Shown here one piece after another: positions 9,115 through 18,278 of a stretch of DNA of 64,000 bases. The stretch lies in the NCBI GenBank assembly GCA_036378675.1, contig DASUWA010000031.1:50510-114509 (forward strand), read 5' to 3'. This DNA is from Acidimicrobiales bacterium. GTDB taxonomy: Bacteria; Actinomycetota; Acidimicrobiia; Acidimicrobiales; Palsa-688. The notes below the pieces were generated by a model, which did no database searches, was not told where the DNA came from, and saw only the letters and a program-made list of their open reading frames with translations. Numbering within the stretch: position 1 is the stretch's first letter; every line of letters starts with the position of its first letter. Made by a program: the position numbers and the translations under genes.

Positions 9115-12100
9115 CTCGACTCCTCCCAACCCTCAGCTTCGAGCACGGCGCCGCGGAGCGTTTCGAGCGCGCCAGATGAGGCAGCCCACATTCCACGGTC
9201 GGCGGCTTCGAGAAGGCGCTCTGCCATCGATCGGAGCGCCCACGGATTCGATTGCTCCAAGAACTTCCTGACCTCCGGGTCTCCCACATAAGCGTCGGTA
9301 ACCCGCTCGTACATCCAGTCCCGAACGATCCCGGCCGTCGCGTCGTAGCCGAACAGGTAGTCGACCGTCGCGGCCATTTCGAATGCTCCCTTATAGCCGT
9401 GGCGCATCATCGCCGAGATCCACTTCGGGTTGAGGACGCGAGTGCGCACCACTCGCGCGGCCTCCTCTTCCAACGTCCGGACCCTCGGTCGGGCCGGATC
9501 GGCGGAATCTCCGAACACCGCCGCCGGCGCACGACCGGTGAGAGCGCGGACGGTCGCGATCATCCCGCCGTGATCTTGCAAGTAGTCGTCGGAGTCGAAG
9601 ATGTCGTGCTCGCGGTTGTCCTGGTTCTTGACCGCGACGTTGATGGCGGCGAAGCGTCTGCGCATCGCTTCTTCGGCCGGAAGGCCGAGACCACGACGGC
9701 CGTAGGAGTAACCGCTCCAAGCCATGTACACCGCGGCCAGATCCTCGTCGGTCCGCCAGTCACGGCTCTCGAGCAACGGCAGTATCCCCGAACCGTACGC
9801 GCCCGGCTTGGCCCCGAAGATCCGGGGATCGCCGTCGGCAAATCCGGCCAACTCGACCGCTTCGTCGAGCAGGGCGATGAGGTGCGGGAACGCGTCGCGG
9901 AAGAACCCGGAGATCCTGAGCACGACGTCGATGCGAGGCCGCCCAAGTTCTTCGTCGGTTATCAGCTCCACGCCGGTCACCCTGCCCGACTCGTCCTGCC
10001 ATACCGGTCGAACGCCGAGCAGCGCGAGCGCCTCTGCGATGTCGTCGCCACCTGTCCTCATTGCGGAAGTTCCCCAGACGACGAGCCCGACGCTTTCCGG
10101 GTACCGACCCTCGTCGGCCAGGTACCTGTCTAGGAGGCGATCTGCGAGGCCGCGCCCGACCTCCCAGGCCAGCTTCGACGGAAGGGCCTTCGGATCGACG
10201 GAATAGAAGTTCCGTCCGGTCGGGAGGACATGCGCCATGCCCCGGGTTGGAGCGCCACTCGGTCCGGGCGGCACCCACCGGCCGTCAAGAGCAGCGAGAA
10301 CGTTGTCTATCTCCTCGGGCGTCCGGTCGAGGGCCGGCGTGGCGAATTCGTCGACCCATTCCAGGACTGCGCGTTCACCATCGGATCGTGGTTCCGCTTC
10401 GCGGGTCAGAAGACGCCGGCACTCCAGTTCGACTGCATCGACGTCCTCGCGAGATGAGCTCTCGCCAAGTTCGGCTCCGAGCCGTTCCGCGACGGCGGTT
10501 CTGAGCGAGGGAACGGAGCCTTGAGGCAGGCGGGTCAACGCCGCAAGGAGGTCGATGCGAGCTTCGGCGGCGGGCGGGTGACCGAGAACGTGGAGTCCCC
10601 CACGAATCTGCGCGTCCTTCAGCTCGCAAAGGTACCCGTCGATGTGGTTGACCAGCTCGTCGAACGAGTCGCCTTCCGGCGGCCGGTCAACGCCGAGGTC
10701 ACTGTGGAGGTCGGCGGAGACGACGAGGTCCCACACCTTTTCCCGGATGGCGGGGAGCTTCGAGGGGTCGAGCGCGGCGACCTGAGCGTGCTCGTCGAGC
10801 AGCTGCTCCAAACGGGCGATCTCGTCGTAGGTGTCGGCGCGGGTCATCGGAGGTACCAGGTGGTCGACCACCGTGGCGTGGGCGCGGCGCTTGGCCTGGG
10901 TGCCTTCGCCGGGATCGTTGACGACGAACGGATAGACGAGTGGCATGTCGCCCAGAGCCGCGTCGGGGTAGCAGGCCGCCGAGAGGCCGACGCCTTTGCC
11001 GGGCAGCCATTCGAGGGTGCCGTGCTTTCCTACATGGACGATCGCGTCGCCTTTCCAGACAGCGTCGAGCCACCGGTAGAAGCCGAGATAGTGATGGGTC
11101 GGCGGGAGGTCAGGCGAGTGGTAGATGGCCACCGGCTGATCACCGAATCCCCGCGGTGGTTGGACCGTCACCAATACGCCGCCGAGGTCGAGTCCGGCGA
11201 ATGCGAGATCGCCGGTGACCGGGTCGCGGTAGGCGGTACCGGGGGCGTCGCCCCAGTAGCCCTCGACATCGGAGCGGAGTGCGGTCGGGAGGGTGGACCA
11301 CCAGGAGAGGTAGTCCTCTTCGGGTAGCCGGCCGGGGGCGTTCGCAAGCTGGGTCGTCGTCATGGCGTCCCGTTCGTAGGTGAACGCTTCGATCAGCTCA
11401 GCCATCAGGGCGTCGCCATTCTCGGGTATGCGGTCCACTCGGTAGCCGGCGCCTCGAAACGCGCGAAGCAGGGCGATGACAGATGCCGGCGTATCGAGCG
11501 CGACGGCGTTCCCGATGCGGCTTCGCTTGGTCGGGTAGGCCGAAAGGACGAGCGCGATCCTGCGATTGCTGGGCGGCGTGTGGCGGAGCTGCGCCAGACG
11601 GACGGCGAGCCCGGCGACACGTGCGACCCGATCGGGCACGGTGCGGTAGGCGTTTACCGGTATGCCGAGGCTGTCACCGTCGTCGACCTCCTCGTTGAAG
11701 GAGAACGGGGCAGAGACGATCCGCCCGTCGAATTCCGGGATCGCGACTCGCATGGCGACGTCGATCGGGGAAAGCCCGGTGGATGCGAGTTCCCATTCCG
11801 CTCTAGATGTCGTTGCGGTCACCGCTTGCACCACCGGGACGCCGAGGGATCCGATCGCCGTCGCGTCCCACGACAAACCGTCGCCCGCCGAGCCGCCCGA
11901 AACAAGGACGGTGGTGATCACGCAGTCGGGCTTGTTTTCCCGGACCAGTTCGAGGGCGGGCACGAAGCCGGCCGCGTCGGGGCGCAGCGTGTAGCACCAG
12001 ATCGCGGTGACCTGCGCGCCCTTGCTCTCGAGTTCCGCACACATGTCGTCCACGAACCTCGTGTTACCGGCAATGAGATGGGCCCGGTAGAAGAGGACTA

Positions 12101-12611
12101 TTACATGGGGATGGTCTGGGACATGGGGATGGTGTGCCACGTCCTGCAACTCGGGCGTGGTCGTCGAGCGGTAGTACACGCCCGTCGCCGGAACCTCTGA
12201 CGGAGGCTCGAAGCCGTACCCCGACATGAGGACGGTGTCTGAGAGGAACAGCAGGAAGTTCTCCAGGTTGGCGAGGCCTCCGTGCACCAGATACTCGAAC
12301 GCTTGAGCAACGGTGGCGCTCGGCACGGTCGACGCAGCGGTCATCTGCGCGTCGGGAGCCGCTTCTCCGCTAAAGCTCACGAACGGGACGTCCAACCGAA
12401 CGCAGGAGTTCCGAAACTCGGCGAACGCCGGCCACGCGGTTGCGCCCCCGAGAAGCCGCACCACCACAAGTGAAACCCCTTCGAGGCTCGGGACTGCTTG
12501 CATGACCGACGGGTTGGCGGCTCTCACGTCGGGAAAGTCGTCCGGTAGACCTTCGACGATCGAGCGCAGCGCGAGGATCTCGGTCGGCGCGTTGGTGAGG
12601 AAGAGGATCAT
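9111..12611 (-). CDS. cobN: Cobaltochelatase subunit CobN
   Basis: The 1166-residue large subunit inserts cobalt into hydrogenobyrinic acid a,c-diamide in aerobic cobalamin synthesis. Signature segments include the central [14 protein letters not shown] and the C-terminal [10 protein letters not shown] plus N-P-W-A-L-R-S-M. Length is close to the family norm. The ATG overlaps the cobQ stop as ATGA and the gene end overlaps the chelatase I/D start, so the three are translationally coupled. The I/D fusion, rather than CobS/CobT, is the visible partner. Confidence 0.96.
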   Translation of the reverse strand: MILFLTNAPTEILALRSIVEGLPDDFPDVRAANPSVMQAVPSLEGVSLVVVRLLGGATAWPAFAEFRNSCVRLDVPFVSFSGEAAPDAQMTAASTVPSATVAQAFEYLVHGGLANLENFLLFLSDTVLMSGYGFEPPSEVPATGVYYRSTTTPELQDVAHHPHVPDHPHVIVLFYRAHLIAGNTRFVDDMCAELESKGAQVTAIWCYTLRPDAAGFVPALELVRENKPDCVITTVLVSGGSAGDGLSWDATAIGSLGVPVVQAVTATTSRAEWELASTGLSPIDVAMRVAIPEFDGRIVSAPFSFNEEVDDGDSLGIPVNAYRTVPDRVARVAGLAVRLAQLRHTPPSNRRIALVLSAYPTKRSRIGNAVALDTPASVIALLRAFRGAGYRVDRIPENGDALMAELIEAFTYERDAMTTTQLANAPGRLPEEDYLSWWSTLPTALRSDVEGYWGDAPGTAYRDPVTGDLAFAGLDLGGVLVTVQPPRGFGDQPVAIYHSPDLPPTHHYLGFYRWLDAVWKGDAIVHVGKHGTLEWLPGKGVGLSAACYPDAALGDMPLVYPFVVNDPGEGTQAKRRAHATVVDHLVPPMTRADTYDEIARLEQLLDEHAQVAALDPSKLPAIREKVWDLVVSADLHSDLGVDRPPEGDSFDELVNHIDGYLCELKDAQIRGGLHVLGHPPAAEARIDLLAALTRLPQGSVPSLRTAVAERLGAELGESSSREDVDAVELECRRLLTREAEPRSDGERAVLEWVDEFATPALDRTPEEIDNVLAALDGRWVPPGPSGAPTRGMAHVLPTGRNFYSVDPKALPSKLAWEVGRGLADRLLDRYLADEGRYPESVGLVVWGTSAMRTGGDDIAEALALLGVRPVWQDESGRVTGVELITDEELGRPRIDVVLRISGFFRDAFPHLIALLDEAVELAGFADGDPRIFGAKPGAYGSGILPLLESRDWRTDEDLAAVYMAWSGYSYGRRGLGLPAEEAMRRRFAAINVAVKNQDNREHDIFDSDDYLQDHGGMIATVRALTGRAPAAVFGDSADPARPRVRTLEEEAARVVRTRVLNPKWISAMMRHGYKGAFEMAATVDYLFGYDATAGIVRDWMYERVTDAYVGDPEVRKFLEQSNPWALRSMAERLLEAADRGMWAASSGALETLRGAVLEAEGWEESR

Positions 12612-14146
12612 GAGCCGGTGTGACCTTCACCTATGGACGCTTCCTTGATCAGCCGCTCGACAGTTGCGACGTCGAGGTGCTCTTCCACAGCGTCCGCGAT
12701 CCGGTCGTAACGCGCTTGCCGTGCGGCGTTGAACGACACGCGGGTGGGTGTCCGGGTCCTTCCGGCGCGGCCAGCTATATCGGCGAGGAACGCGTGCCGG
12801 AAGGCATCGGATTCGAGGAGACCGTGAAGGCTGGTACCGAGGATCCTTCGGTCGCGGGTGCTGCTGCCTTCGTGCCGCGGGTTGCCTCCCGTATCGCCGA
12901 GCCTGATCCACGGTTCGCTCGAAGCCGTCCTGCCGTGATGGATCTCGTAACCCGTAACCGTTTGGCCGAACGCGATCCCTGCTTGCCGCTCGGTGATCTT
13001 CGTCGGCTGGAAGATCGTGGAGACGGGCAGGAGCCCGAGTCCAGCTGCGACACGAGGCTTTGGTGACTCGACGGCATCCTCGATCCGTTCCCCAAGCATC
13101 TGGTAACCGCCACATATGCCGAGGACGACCGGCGGGTTTGAACCCTGACCGACGAGTTCAGTGATCGCACCGGCCAGCCCGGTTTCCTTCAGCCAGTCCA
13201 GATCGGCGAGCGTCGACTTGGTACCCGGCAGGACCAACAAGTCCGGTTGCCGGAGGTCGCCCGGGTGTTCGACCAACCGGACATTCACGTCGGGCTCGAG
13301 TGCGAGCGCATCGAGATCGGTGAAGTTGGAGATGTGTGGGAATGCGATCGCTGCGACATCGACCACCGAACCTTCTCGCCGCGCGTGAATCTCGCGGTGT
13401 AGACGCCGCAGCGCCAAGGAATCCTCCGAGTCGAAGTCGACGCCTTCGAGCCACGGAAGAACCCCGAGTGTGGGGACTCCAGTGCGGTGCTCCAAATCCT
13501 CGAGTCCTGGAGAAAGGATCGACCGGTCGCCGCGGAACTTGTTGATCACGATGCCACGGATGCAGCCGCCGAGGTCGTGCGGCAGGAGCGCGAGCGTCCC
13601 GAAGATGGACGCAAAAACTCCTCCCCGATCGATGTCGCCGACCAACAGCGCGGGCAGTTCGGCGTGGCGCGCCAATCGCAGGTTGACGAGGTCGTGCTCG
13701 AGCAGGTTGATCTCGGCCGGGCTTCCGGCCCCCTCGCAAATGACCGCGTCGAACCGAGTTCTGAGGTCCGCAAGCGCCGAGGTGACGACGGGCCACATCT
13801 CGGTTTTGACCTCCTGGTAGGCGCGAGCGTCCAGGCTCGCCCACGGCCGCCCCATGACGATCACCTGGCTGGTGTGGTTGCCGGACGGCTTCAAGAGGAT
13901 CGGGTTCATCGCGGCCTCCGGCTCGACGCCGGCCGCCTCCGCTTGTGCCGCCTGCGCCCTACCGATCTCCGCCCCACTTGCCACGACCATCGAGTTGAGG
14001 GCCATATTCTGCCCCTTGAACGGTGCGACCTTGAGTCCTCGTCGCGCGAGGACCCGGCACAAACCGGTAACCAGCGTGGTCTTTCCGGAGTCGCTGGAAG
14101 TACCGCATACCATCAGTCCGCCGGCGAGCCGATCCGAGCCGCTCAC
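12608..14146 (-). CDS. cobQ: Cobyric acid synthase
   Basis: The 512-residue enzyme amidates adenosylcobyrinic acid a,c-diamide at four side chains, using glutamine and ATP. The N-terminal synthetase domain has the P-loop G15-T-S-S-D-S-G-K-T-T24 and F-K-G-Q-N-M-A-L-N-S. The C-terminal class I glutamine amidotransferase has its nucleophile in L-G-I-C-G-G-Y-Q-M-L-G and a late H-G. The start is GTG 14146, overlapping the cobC stop. The upstream sequence that would carry its ribosome site is a 12-bp tandem repeat inside cobC. Confidence 0.97.
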   Translation of the reverse strand: MSGSDRLAGGLMVCGTSSDSGKTTLVTGLCRVLARRGLKVAPFKGQNMALNSMVVASGAEIGRAQAAQAEAAGVEPEAAMNPILLKPSGNHTSQVIVMGRPWASLDARAYQEVKTEMWPVVTSALADLRTRFDAVICEGAGSPAEINLLEHDLVNLRLARHAELPALLVGDIDRGGVFASIFGTLALLPHDLGGCIRGIVINKFRGDRSILSPGLEDLEHRTGVPTLGVLPWLEGVDFDSEDSLALRRLHREIHARREGSVVDVAAIAFPHISNFTDLDALALEPDVNVRLVEHPGDLRQPDLLVLPGTKSTLADLDWLKETGLAGAITELVGQGSNPPVVLGICGGYQMLGERIEDAVESPKPRVAAGLGLLPVSTIFQPTKITERQAGIAFGQTVTGYEIHHGRTASSEPWIRLGDTGGNPRHEGSSTRDRRILGTSLHGLLESDAFRHAFLADIAGRAGRTRTPTRVSFNAARQARYDRIADAVEEHLDVATVERLIKEASIGEGHTGS

Positions 14147-15129
14147 GCCGGGGTTCCATCAGATCGATTGGGACATCGATTGGGACGTCCAGTGGGACGT
14201 CCACTGGGACGTCGGTGGGCCAAGGCCACTTCGAGCCGCTCGAGGCCACCCTCGGGCGGGACCGCGATGCGGACCACGCCGGGCATACCGAAGCTGCTGC
14301 AGTCCCGGATCAGGATCGCCCGTTGGGCGAGCTCGTCTCGGAGACCGGGCGCTTCCAGCAGCAACCAGTTGGCGTCCGAAGGGCGCGGATCGAAGCCAGT
14401 GTCGCGCAGCAGGCGCTCGAGATCCCCCCGTAGCTGTGCGACCGAGCGGGCCCAACCGCGAAGGTCGATGGTCTCGAGGAGCTCAGGAAGCCCCGATGCG
14501 GCCAGGCCGTTGAGAGGCCACTGCGGCTGGCGCGACCTGATCTTGCCGGCAACCTCCTCGCTCGGGCAGATGACGTATCCGATTCGCAATCCAGGGCAGG
14601 CCAGCAACTTGGTGAGCGAACCGATGACGATTGACCCGTTGTCGGCGTCACCTCTGGTCCAACTGCCGGTCGCCAGCTGCCAGAACGCCTCGTCCCACAC
14701 TTCAGCGGTCTCGTCCCATCCGGCGAGGAGGCCGCTCGGATTGTTCGGGTTGGACCGCCAGCGCGGCGCGTTGGGCTCAACGTGGAGAAGGTGCCTGCGA
14801 TACAACGAGAACTCGGGATCCTCGATCCAACCGCTCTGCAGCTCGGCGGCGACGAGCGCGATCGCTTCAGCGCCGCCGTTGGTCAGAACGAGGCGGCCGG
14901 GATCGACCCCCATCGCATTCGCAAGAGCGTTGGTGGCGTCTGTCACATCGGGGTACCGGCTCAGCGACTCCAGATGCCGTGCCAGCAACCTGCGTACATC
15001 CGGAGCTACCGGGTTGAGGCTTGCGGACAGGTCGAGCACGTCGTCGACGGGTATGCCGAGGCTTTGGGCGAGACGGGCACCGTCTCCCCCGTGGGCGCTC
15101 GGCGGAGGGGCGTGGCCTACCGAGACCAT
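14143..15129 (-). CDS. cobC: Threonine-phosphate decarboxylase-type aminotransferase
   Basis: The 328-residue class I/II PLP protein makes the aminopropanol phosphate arm of cobalamin, or its precursor. It begins with a histidine/glycine-rich G-H-A motif and has L-S-A-S-L-N-P near residue 34, N-P-N-N-P-S-G at 127-133 and the PLP lysine K174 in S-L-T-K-L-L-A-C-P-G-L-R. Length is slightly short. The last 25 residues are an unusual 4-residue repeat, P-[STN]-[GR]-R/C, encoded by a 12-bp tandem repeat. It overlaps cobD and cobQ at its two ends. Confidence 0.9.
   Translation of the reverse strand: MVSVGHAPPPSAHGGDGARLAQSLGIPVDDVLDLSASLNPVAPDVRRLLARHLESLSRYPDVTDATNALANAMGVDPGRLVLTNGGAEAIALVAAELQSGWIEDPEFSLYRRHLLHVEPNAPRWRSNPNNPSGLLAGWDETAEVWDEAFWQLATGSWTRGDADNGSIVIGSLTKLLACPGLRIGYVICPSEEVAGKIRSRQPQWPLNGLAASGLPELLETIDLRGWARSVAQLRGDLERLLRDTGFDPRPSDANWLLLEAPGLRDELAQRAILIRDCSSFGMPGVVRIAVPPEGGLERLEVALAHRRPSGRPTGRPNRCPNRSDGTPA
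14163..14222. repeat. 12-bp tandem repeat in the 3' end of cobC
   Basis: Units are ATCGATTGGGAC (14163-14174), the same again (14175-14186), then GTCCAGTGGGAC, GTCCACTGGGAC and a diverged GTCGGTGGGCCA. The core TGGGAC recurs exactly every 12 bases. The array keeps frame in cobC and ends about 16 bases from the cobQ GTG. Confidence 0.85.
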
Positions 15130-16127
15130 CAGCCGTCTTTCCTTTCATTGCCGCGCGCCCCGCGCCCGCGACTCGCTCTCATGACGCGGATGATCGAAGG
15201 GCCGCTCAGGAGCGCGGCGAGAAGCGCGACCACATCCCGGCTCAGAGCGGCGGCGCGCCCGATGTCGCCGATTGAAGCCGGGGGTCCCTGCCCGAGAAGA
15301 GGCCGCTCTTCGACCCGGGACCCGTACACGTTGACTCCTCCGAGCCGGCACCCCAGCGCGGCCGCGAAGGCCGCCTCCGCCACTCCGGCATTGGGGGACG
15401 GGTGAGCCGGCGCCTGAAGCCGCACCGCCCGCCAGACCCGCGACACCGACGCCGGTCTCGAGCATGCGACGACAACCGCGGTCAGCCTTGCCGGGATCCA
15501 CCCCGCGAAGTCGTCGGCCCTCGCTGCCGCCCACCCGAAGCGCAGGTAGCGATCAGAGCGATGCCCCACCATGGCGTCGAGGGTGTTGACAGCTCGATAA
15601 GCCAGCACCCCGGGCGCGCCGGCGACAGCACCCCAGAAGGCCGGCGCAACGACGGCGTCGACGGTGTTTTCGGCCAGTGACTCGACGACCGCCCTGGAGA
15701 TCTCCTCGGTACCGAGGCCCGATGGGTCTCTTCCGACCAGCTCCGGCAATCGAGCTCGCGCCAGCGCGAGATCTCCCTGCGATGCCGCGTCAGCGACGCG
15801 AGACGCCGACTCTGTCAACGCCCGACCGGCGACGGCAACGTACGTCGCCGCCGACAATGCGGTCCATGACACCCGTTGGGACCCGAATCGGGACACAGCT
15901 CTGCGAGGGCGGCTGATGATTCGCCCGAGCGCCGCGGCGCCGATGACTCCCAGACCCGCGTAAACGGCGCCCGCCGACCGCCGGTTCGAGTACAGCCTGT
16001 GCTCCGCCGCCTGCATCGTCTTTCCGAAAAGAGCCACCGGGTGGATCGCGGCCGGCGGCTCGCCGAACAACCGGTCCGCGGCGAGCCCGGCTGCCACCGC
16101 CGCCGATCGGGTCAGCACAGCAGTCAT
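15129..16127 (-). CDS. cobD: Adenosylcobinamide-phosphate synthase (CbiB family)
   Basis: The 332-residue membrane protein attaches aminopropanol (or its phosphate) to adenosylcobyric acid. Family motifs are D-R-L-F-G-E-P-P-A-A-I-H-P-V near the N-terminus, E-N-T-V-D-A-V-V-A-P and Y-R-A-V-N-T-L-D-A-M-V-G-H, then S-P-N-A-G near residue 250. Several hydrophobic segments fit an integral membrane enzyme. I use ATG 16127 because the family start M-x-x-x-L...A-A-G-L-A-A-D-R follows it. The longer open frame upstream overlaps cobS. It is separated from cobS by 22 bp, the only non-overlapping joint in the operon. Confidence 0.93.
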   Translation of the reverse strand: MTAVLTRSAAVAAGLAADRLFGEPPAAIHPVALFGKTMQAAEHRLYSNRRSAGAVYAGLGVIGAAALGRIISRPRRAVSRFGSQRVSWTALSAATYVAVAGRALTESASRVADAASQGDLALARARLPELVGRDPSGLGTEEISRAVVESLAENTVDAVVAPAFWGAVAGAPGVLAYRAVNTLDAMVGHRSDRYLRFGWAAARADDFAGWIPARLTAVVVACSRPASVSRVWRAVRLQAPAHPSPNAGVAEAAFAAALGCRLGGVNVYGSRVEERPLLGQGPPASIGDIGRAAALSRDVVALLAALLSGPSIIRVMRASRGRGARGNERKDG

Positions 16128-16149
16128 CGGCAGATACCGGTACTCGTGC

Positions 16150-16854
16150 TCACCAGCGCGCGGCCGCCACAAGCAGCCCGGCGGTCTCGGCGACCATGCC
16201 GAAGGCTCCGAGTACGTCTCCCGTGTAACCCCCGATGCGCCTGAACGCGAGCCACAGGACTCCCCCACCAGCCACGGCGGCGCACGCGACCGCGACCGGT
16301 CCCGCAAGCGGCCGCCAAGCGCACGCCAGCCCGATGGACCCCGCCACTCCAAGGACGATCGCCCAAGGTCTGGGCTTGCCGGCGAAGGCGGTCGCCAGGC
16401 CGCCCTCGGCACGTGCGTACGGCAGGTATCGCACAGCGGCGGCCATTCCGGTGCGAGAAAGACACCACAGACCCGCGATCAGCAGGAGCGTAGGCCTGAT
16501 CGCGGCGAGCGCTGCCCAGCGAAGCAGCAGCGTGGCGCCGCCGGCGCCAACCGCGAAGGCACCGGTTTCGGGAGAAGCCATCACGTCCAGGCGGCGATGC
16601 CGGTCCATCGGAGGCAGCAAACCGTCGGCGGAGTCCAGGAGACCGTCGAAATGAAGCATCCCCGTCAACGCGAGATCGGCAATAACGAGCACTCCCGCAG
16701 CGACCCAGACTGTCCACGCCTTGCCCGCCGCCCACCACACCAAGCCGAGGAGCGCTCCGAGTGCCGCTCCCACCGCTCCGAACCAGTCGAGCGTCCGAGG
16801 GCTCGGACGTCGAGCTCCTCCGACAGAGGTAAGAAACGCGACCGCCGCTCTCAT
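16150..16854 (-). CDS. cobS: Adenosylcobinamide-GDP ribazoletransferase
   Basis: The 234-residue, strongly hydrophobic protein is cobalamin synthase, which joins the lower ligand nucleotide to adenosylcobinamide-GDP in the membrane. The diagnostic acidic segment is G-M-L-H-F-D-G-L-L-D-S-A-D-G-L, followed by D-R-H-R-R-L-D-V-M and G-x-F-A-V-G. About six membrane helices can be drawn, though the residues are Ala/Gly/Leu-rich. The ATG overlaps the cobU stop as ATGA. Confidence 0.95.
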   Translation of the reverse strand: MRAAVAFLTSVGGARRPSPRTLDWFGAVGAALGALLGLVWWAAGKAWTVWVAAGVLVIADLALTGMLHFDGLLDSADGLLPPMDRHRRLDVMASPETGAFAVGAGGATLLLRWAALAAIRPTLLLIAGLWCLSRTGMAAAVRYLPYARAEGGLATAFAGKPRPWAIVLGVAGSIGLACAWRPLAGPVAVACAAVAGGGVLWLAFRRIGGYTGDVLGAFGMVAETAGLLVAAARW

Positions 16855-17363
16855 CCGAGCACGTCTTCGGCGAACGGTTTATCCAGACGGAGGGTGCATC
16901 CGGCCACGACGAACAGGATCTCGTCGGCGACCTGCGCGACGGATCGGTTGAGGGTGCCCAGGGCGTCACGGAATCGGCCTCCGACGTCCGTCGACGGGTG
17001 GACTCCTAAGCCGACTTCCTCGGACACGATCACCAGGTCTCCGTGGTGAGCAGTGAGCACCTCGCCCAGAGAACGAGCATCGACCGCGAAGCCGGGCAGC
17101 GAGGCCACCCAGGTGCCGAGCGAGTCCACCAGAACCGTGCCGCTCAGGTCCCGCAGGCTCTCGATCAGATCCTGCCCGGATTCGACGGTCTTCCAGCCCG
17201 CAGGCCGGCGGCGCCGGTGCTCCTCGATCCGCCGGGCGAAGTCCTCGTCCTCCCCCGGATCAGCGGTTGCCACGTAAGTGACCGGGGTTGGAAGCCCGGC
17301 CGCGATCCGTTCAGCGAGCTCTGATTTTCCGCTCCGCGCCCCACCGAGCAGAAGGGTGATCAC
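16851..17363 (-). CDS. cobU: Adenosylcobinamide kinase / GMP transferase
   Basis: The 170-residue bifunctional enzyme phosphorylates adenosylcobinamide and adds GMP from GTP. It opens with M-I-T-L-L-L-G-G-A-R-S-G-K-S, where the P-loop is residues 7-14, and has E-H-R-R-R-R-P, the guanylylation-histidine region, plus V-D-S-L-G-T-W and S-E-E-V-G-L-G. It is first in the operon, starting at GTG 17363 about 40 bases after the cobalamin riboswitch. It should therefore be shut down when cobalamin is plentiful. Confidence 0.95.
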   Translation of the reverse strand: MITLLLGGARSGKSELAERIAAGLPTPVTYVATADPGEDEDFARRIEEHRRRRPAGWKTVESGQDLIESLRDLSGTVLVDSLGTWVASLPGFAVDARSLGEVLTAHHGDLVIVSEEVGLGVHPSTDVGGRFRDALGTLNRSVAQVADEILFVVAGCTLRLDKPFAEDVLG

Positions 17364-17402
17364 CTGACCAATTCCGATTTCACGTCCTCGCGCACCTCCG
17401 AC

Positions 17403-17563
17403 ATGCGGGCAGACAGGTTTCCTGGCTCCCGGATCCGCTCCCCTCCGGCCTTCCCGCCCCGAGGGGCCGTGGCCATTCGATGGAGGATTGCTCCCCGGTG
17501 ACAGTTGCGGGACAGCCCCGGATTCGCACCGGGTTCCCTGCGCTGCGGCTATGACACTAGCCG
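17403..17563 (-). ncRNA. Cobalamin riboswitch
   Basis: Read on the minus strand, the region has the ordered conserved blocks of the cobalamin element: GGGAACCCGGTGCGAATCC, then GGGGCTGTCCCGCAACTGT, a GCCAC segment, GGCGGGAAGGCCGGAGGGG and finally GAGCCAGGAAACCTGTCTG. It precedes cobU and the whole leftward operon, so it should control them. Ends are approximate. The downstream expression platform, about 40 bases before the GTG, could mask the start region, as is usual in actinobacteria. Confidence 0.93.
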
Positions 17564-17725
17564 CGTCTCACTTCAGCGGCTCCGAAACGAAAGCGGGTAC
17601 ATCGCCGGCGCCGGCTGGAGCGGCGTGCCGGGCGGTCGTTTTCCCGCTCCGTCAGGAGCGGGGACGCCGCGAGGCGGGGCGAAACAGCTCGGCGCGGGCC
17701 CCCGACGATTTAATCTTCGGAGCCG

Positions 17726-18250
17726 ATGGCGCGATCTGAGTCGCTGGTCCTTCTCAACACCGGGCACGGCAAGGGAAAGTCGTCGGCCGCATTCGGGGTC
17801 ATGGCACGCGGGTGGGCGCGGGGCTGGAAGGTCGGTGTGGTCCAGTTCATCAAGGGCGGTAAGTGGAAGACCGGCGAGCGGAAGCTCGCGGATCATCTCG
17901 GCATCGAGTGGCACACGCTTGGCGACGGGTTCACCTGGGAGTCCACCGACATCGACGAGACCGCGGCAAAGGGCCGCCATGCGTGGGAGGTCGCCGCGGA
18001 GAAGCTTCGCTCAGGTGAATACGACCTTCTGATACTCGACGAGATCACTTACGCGGTGAAATACGGATGGGTCGACGTCAAGGACGTCGTCGACGGGGTC
18101 ACCAACCGCGCGCCCCGCACGAACGTCGTGCTCACGGGTCGAGATGCTGCGCCGGAGTTGCTCGAGCTCGCGGACACGGCAACCGAGATGCGCAAGCTGA
18201 AGCACGCCTACGACCAAGGGATCAAGGCCAAGAAGGGCATCGAGTACTGA
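17726..18250 (+). CDS. cobO: Corrinoid adenosyltransferase CobO
   Basis: The 174-residue BtuR/CobA/CobO-family enzyme moves the adenosyl group from ATP to cob(I)yrinate a,c-diamide. It has the P-loop G13-H-G-K-G-K-S-S20, V-Q-F-I-K-G and the metal segment L-L-I-L-D-E-I-T-Y-A. The final T-E-M-R-K-L-K-H-A-Y matches the family C-terminus. It lies just outside the operon on the opposite strand, so the leftward riboswitch cannot act on its transcript. Its own 5' region is about 160 bases after the end of that element. Confidence 0.95.
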   Translation: MARSESLVLLNTGHGKGKSSAAFGVMARGWARGWKVGVVQFIKGGKWKTGERKLADHLGIEWHTLGDGFTWESTDIDETAAKGRHAWEVAAEKLRSGEYDLLILDEITYAVKYGWVDVKDVVDGVTNRAPRTNVVLTGRDAAPELLELADTATEMRKLKHAYDQGIKAKKGIEY

Positions 18251-18278
18251 GTAGCTGCCCCGGCGAGGCGAGCGACTC

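Noticed and set aside
13487..15184. Long plus-strand frame of 565 codons across cobQ and cobC
   Set aside because: It covers two well-identified genes on the other strand and shows no domain.
16128..16412. Extended N-terminus of cobD
   Set aside because: The extra 95 codons overlap cobS on the same strand and lack the hydrophobic character of the family; the start at 16127 matches it.
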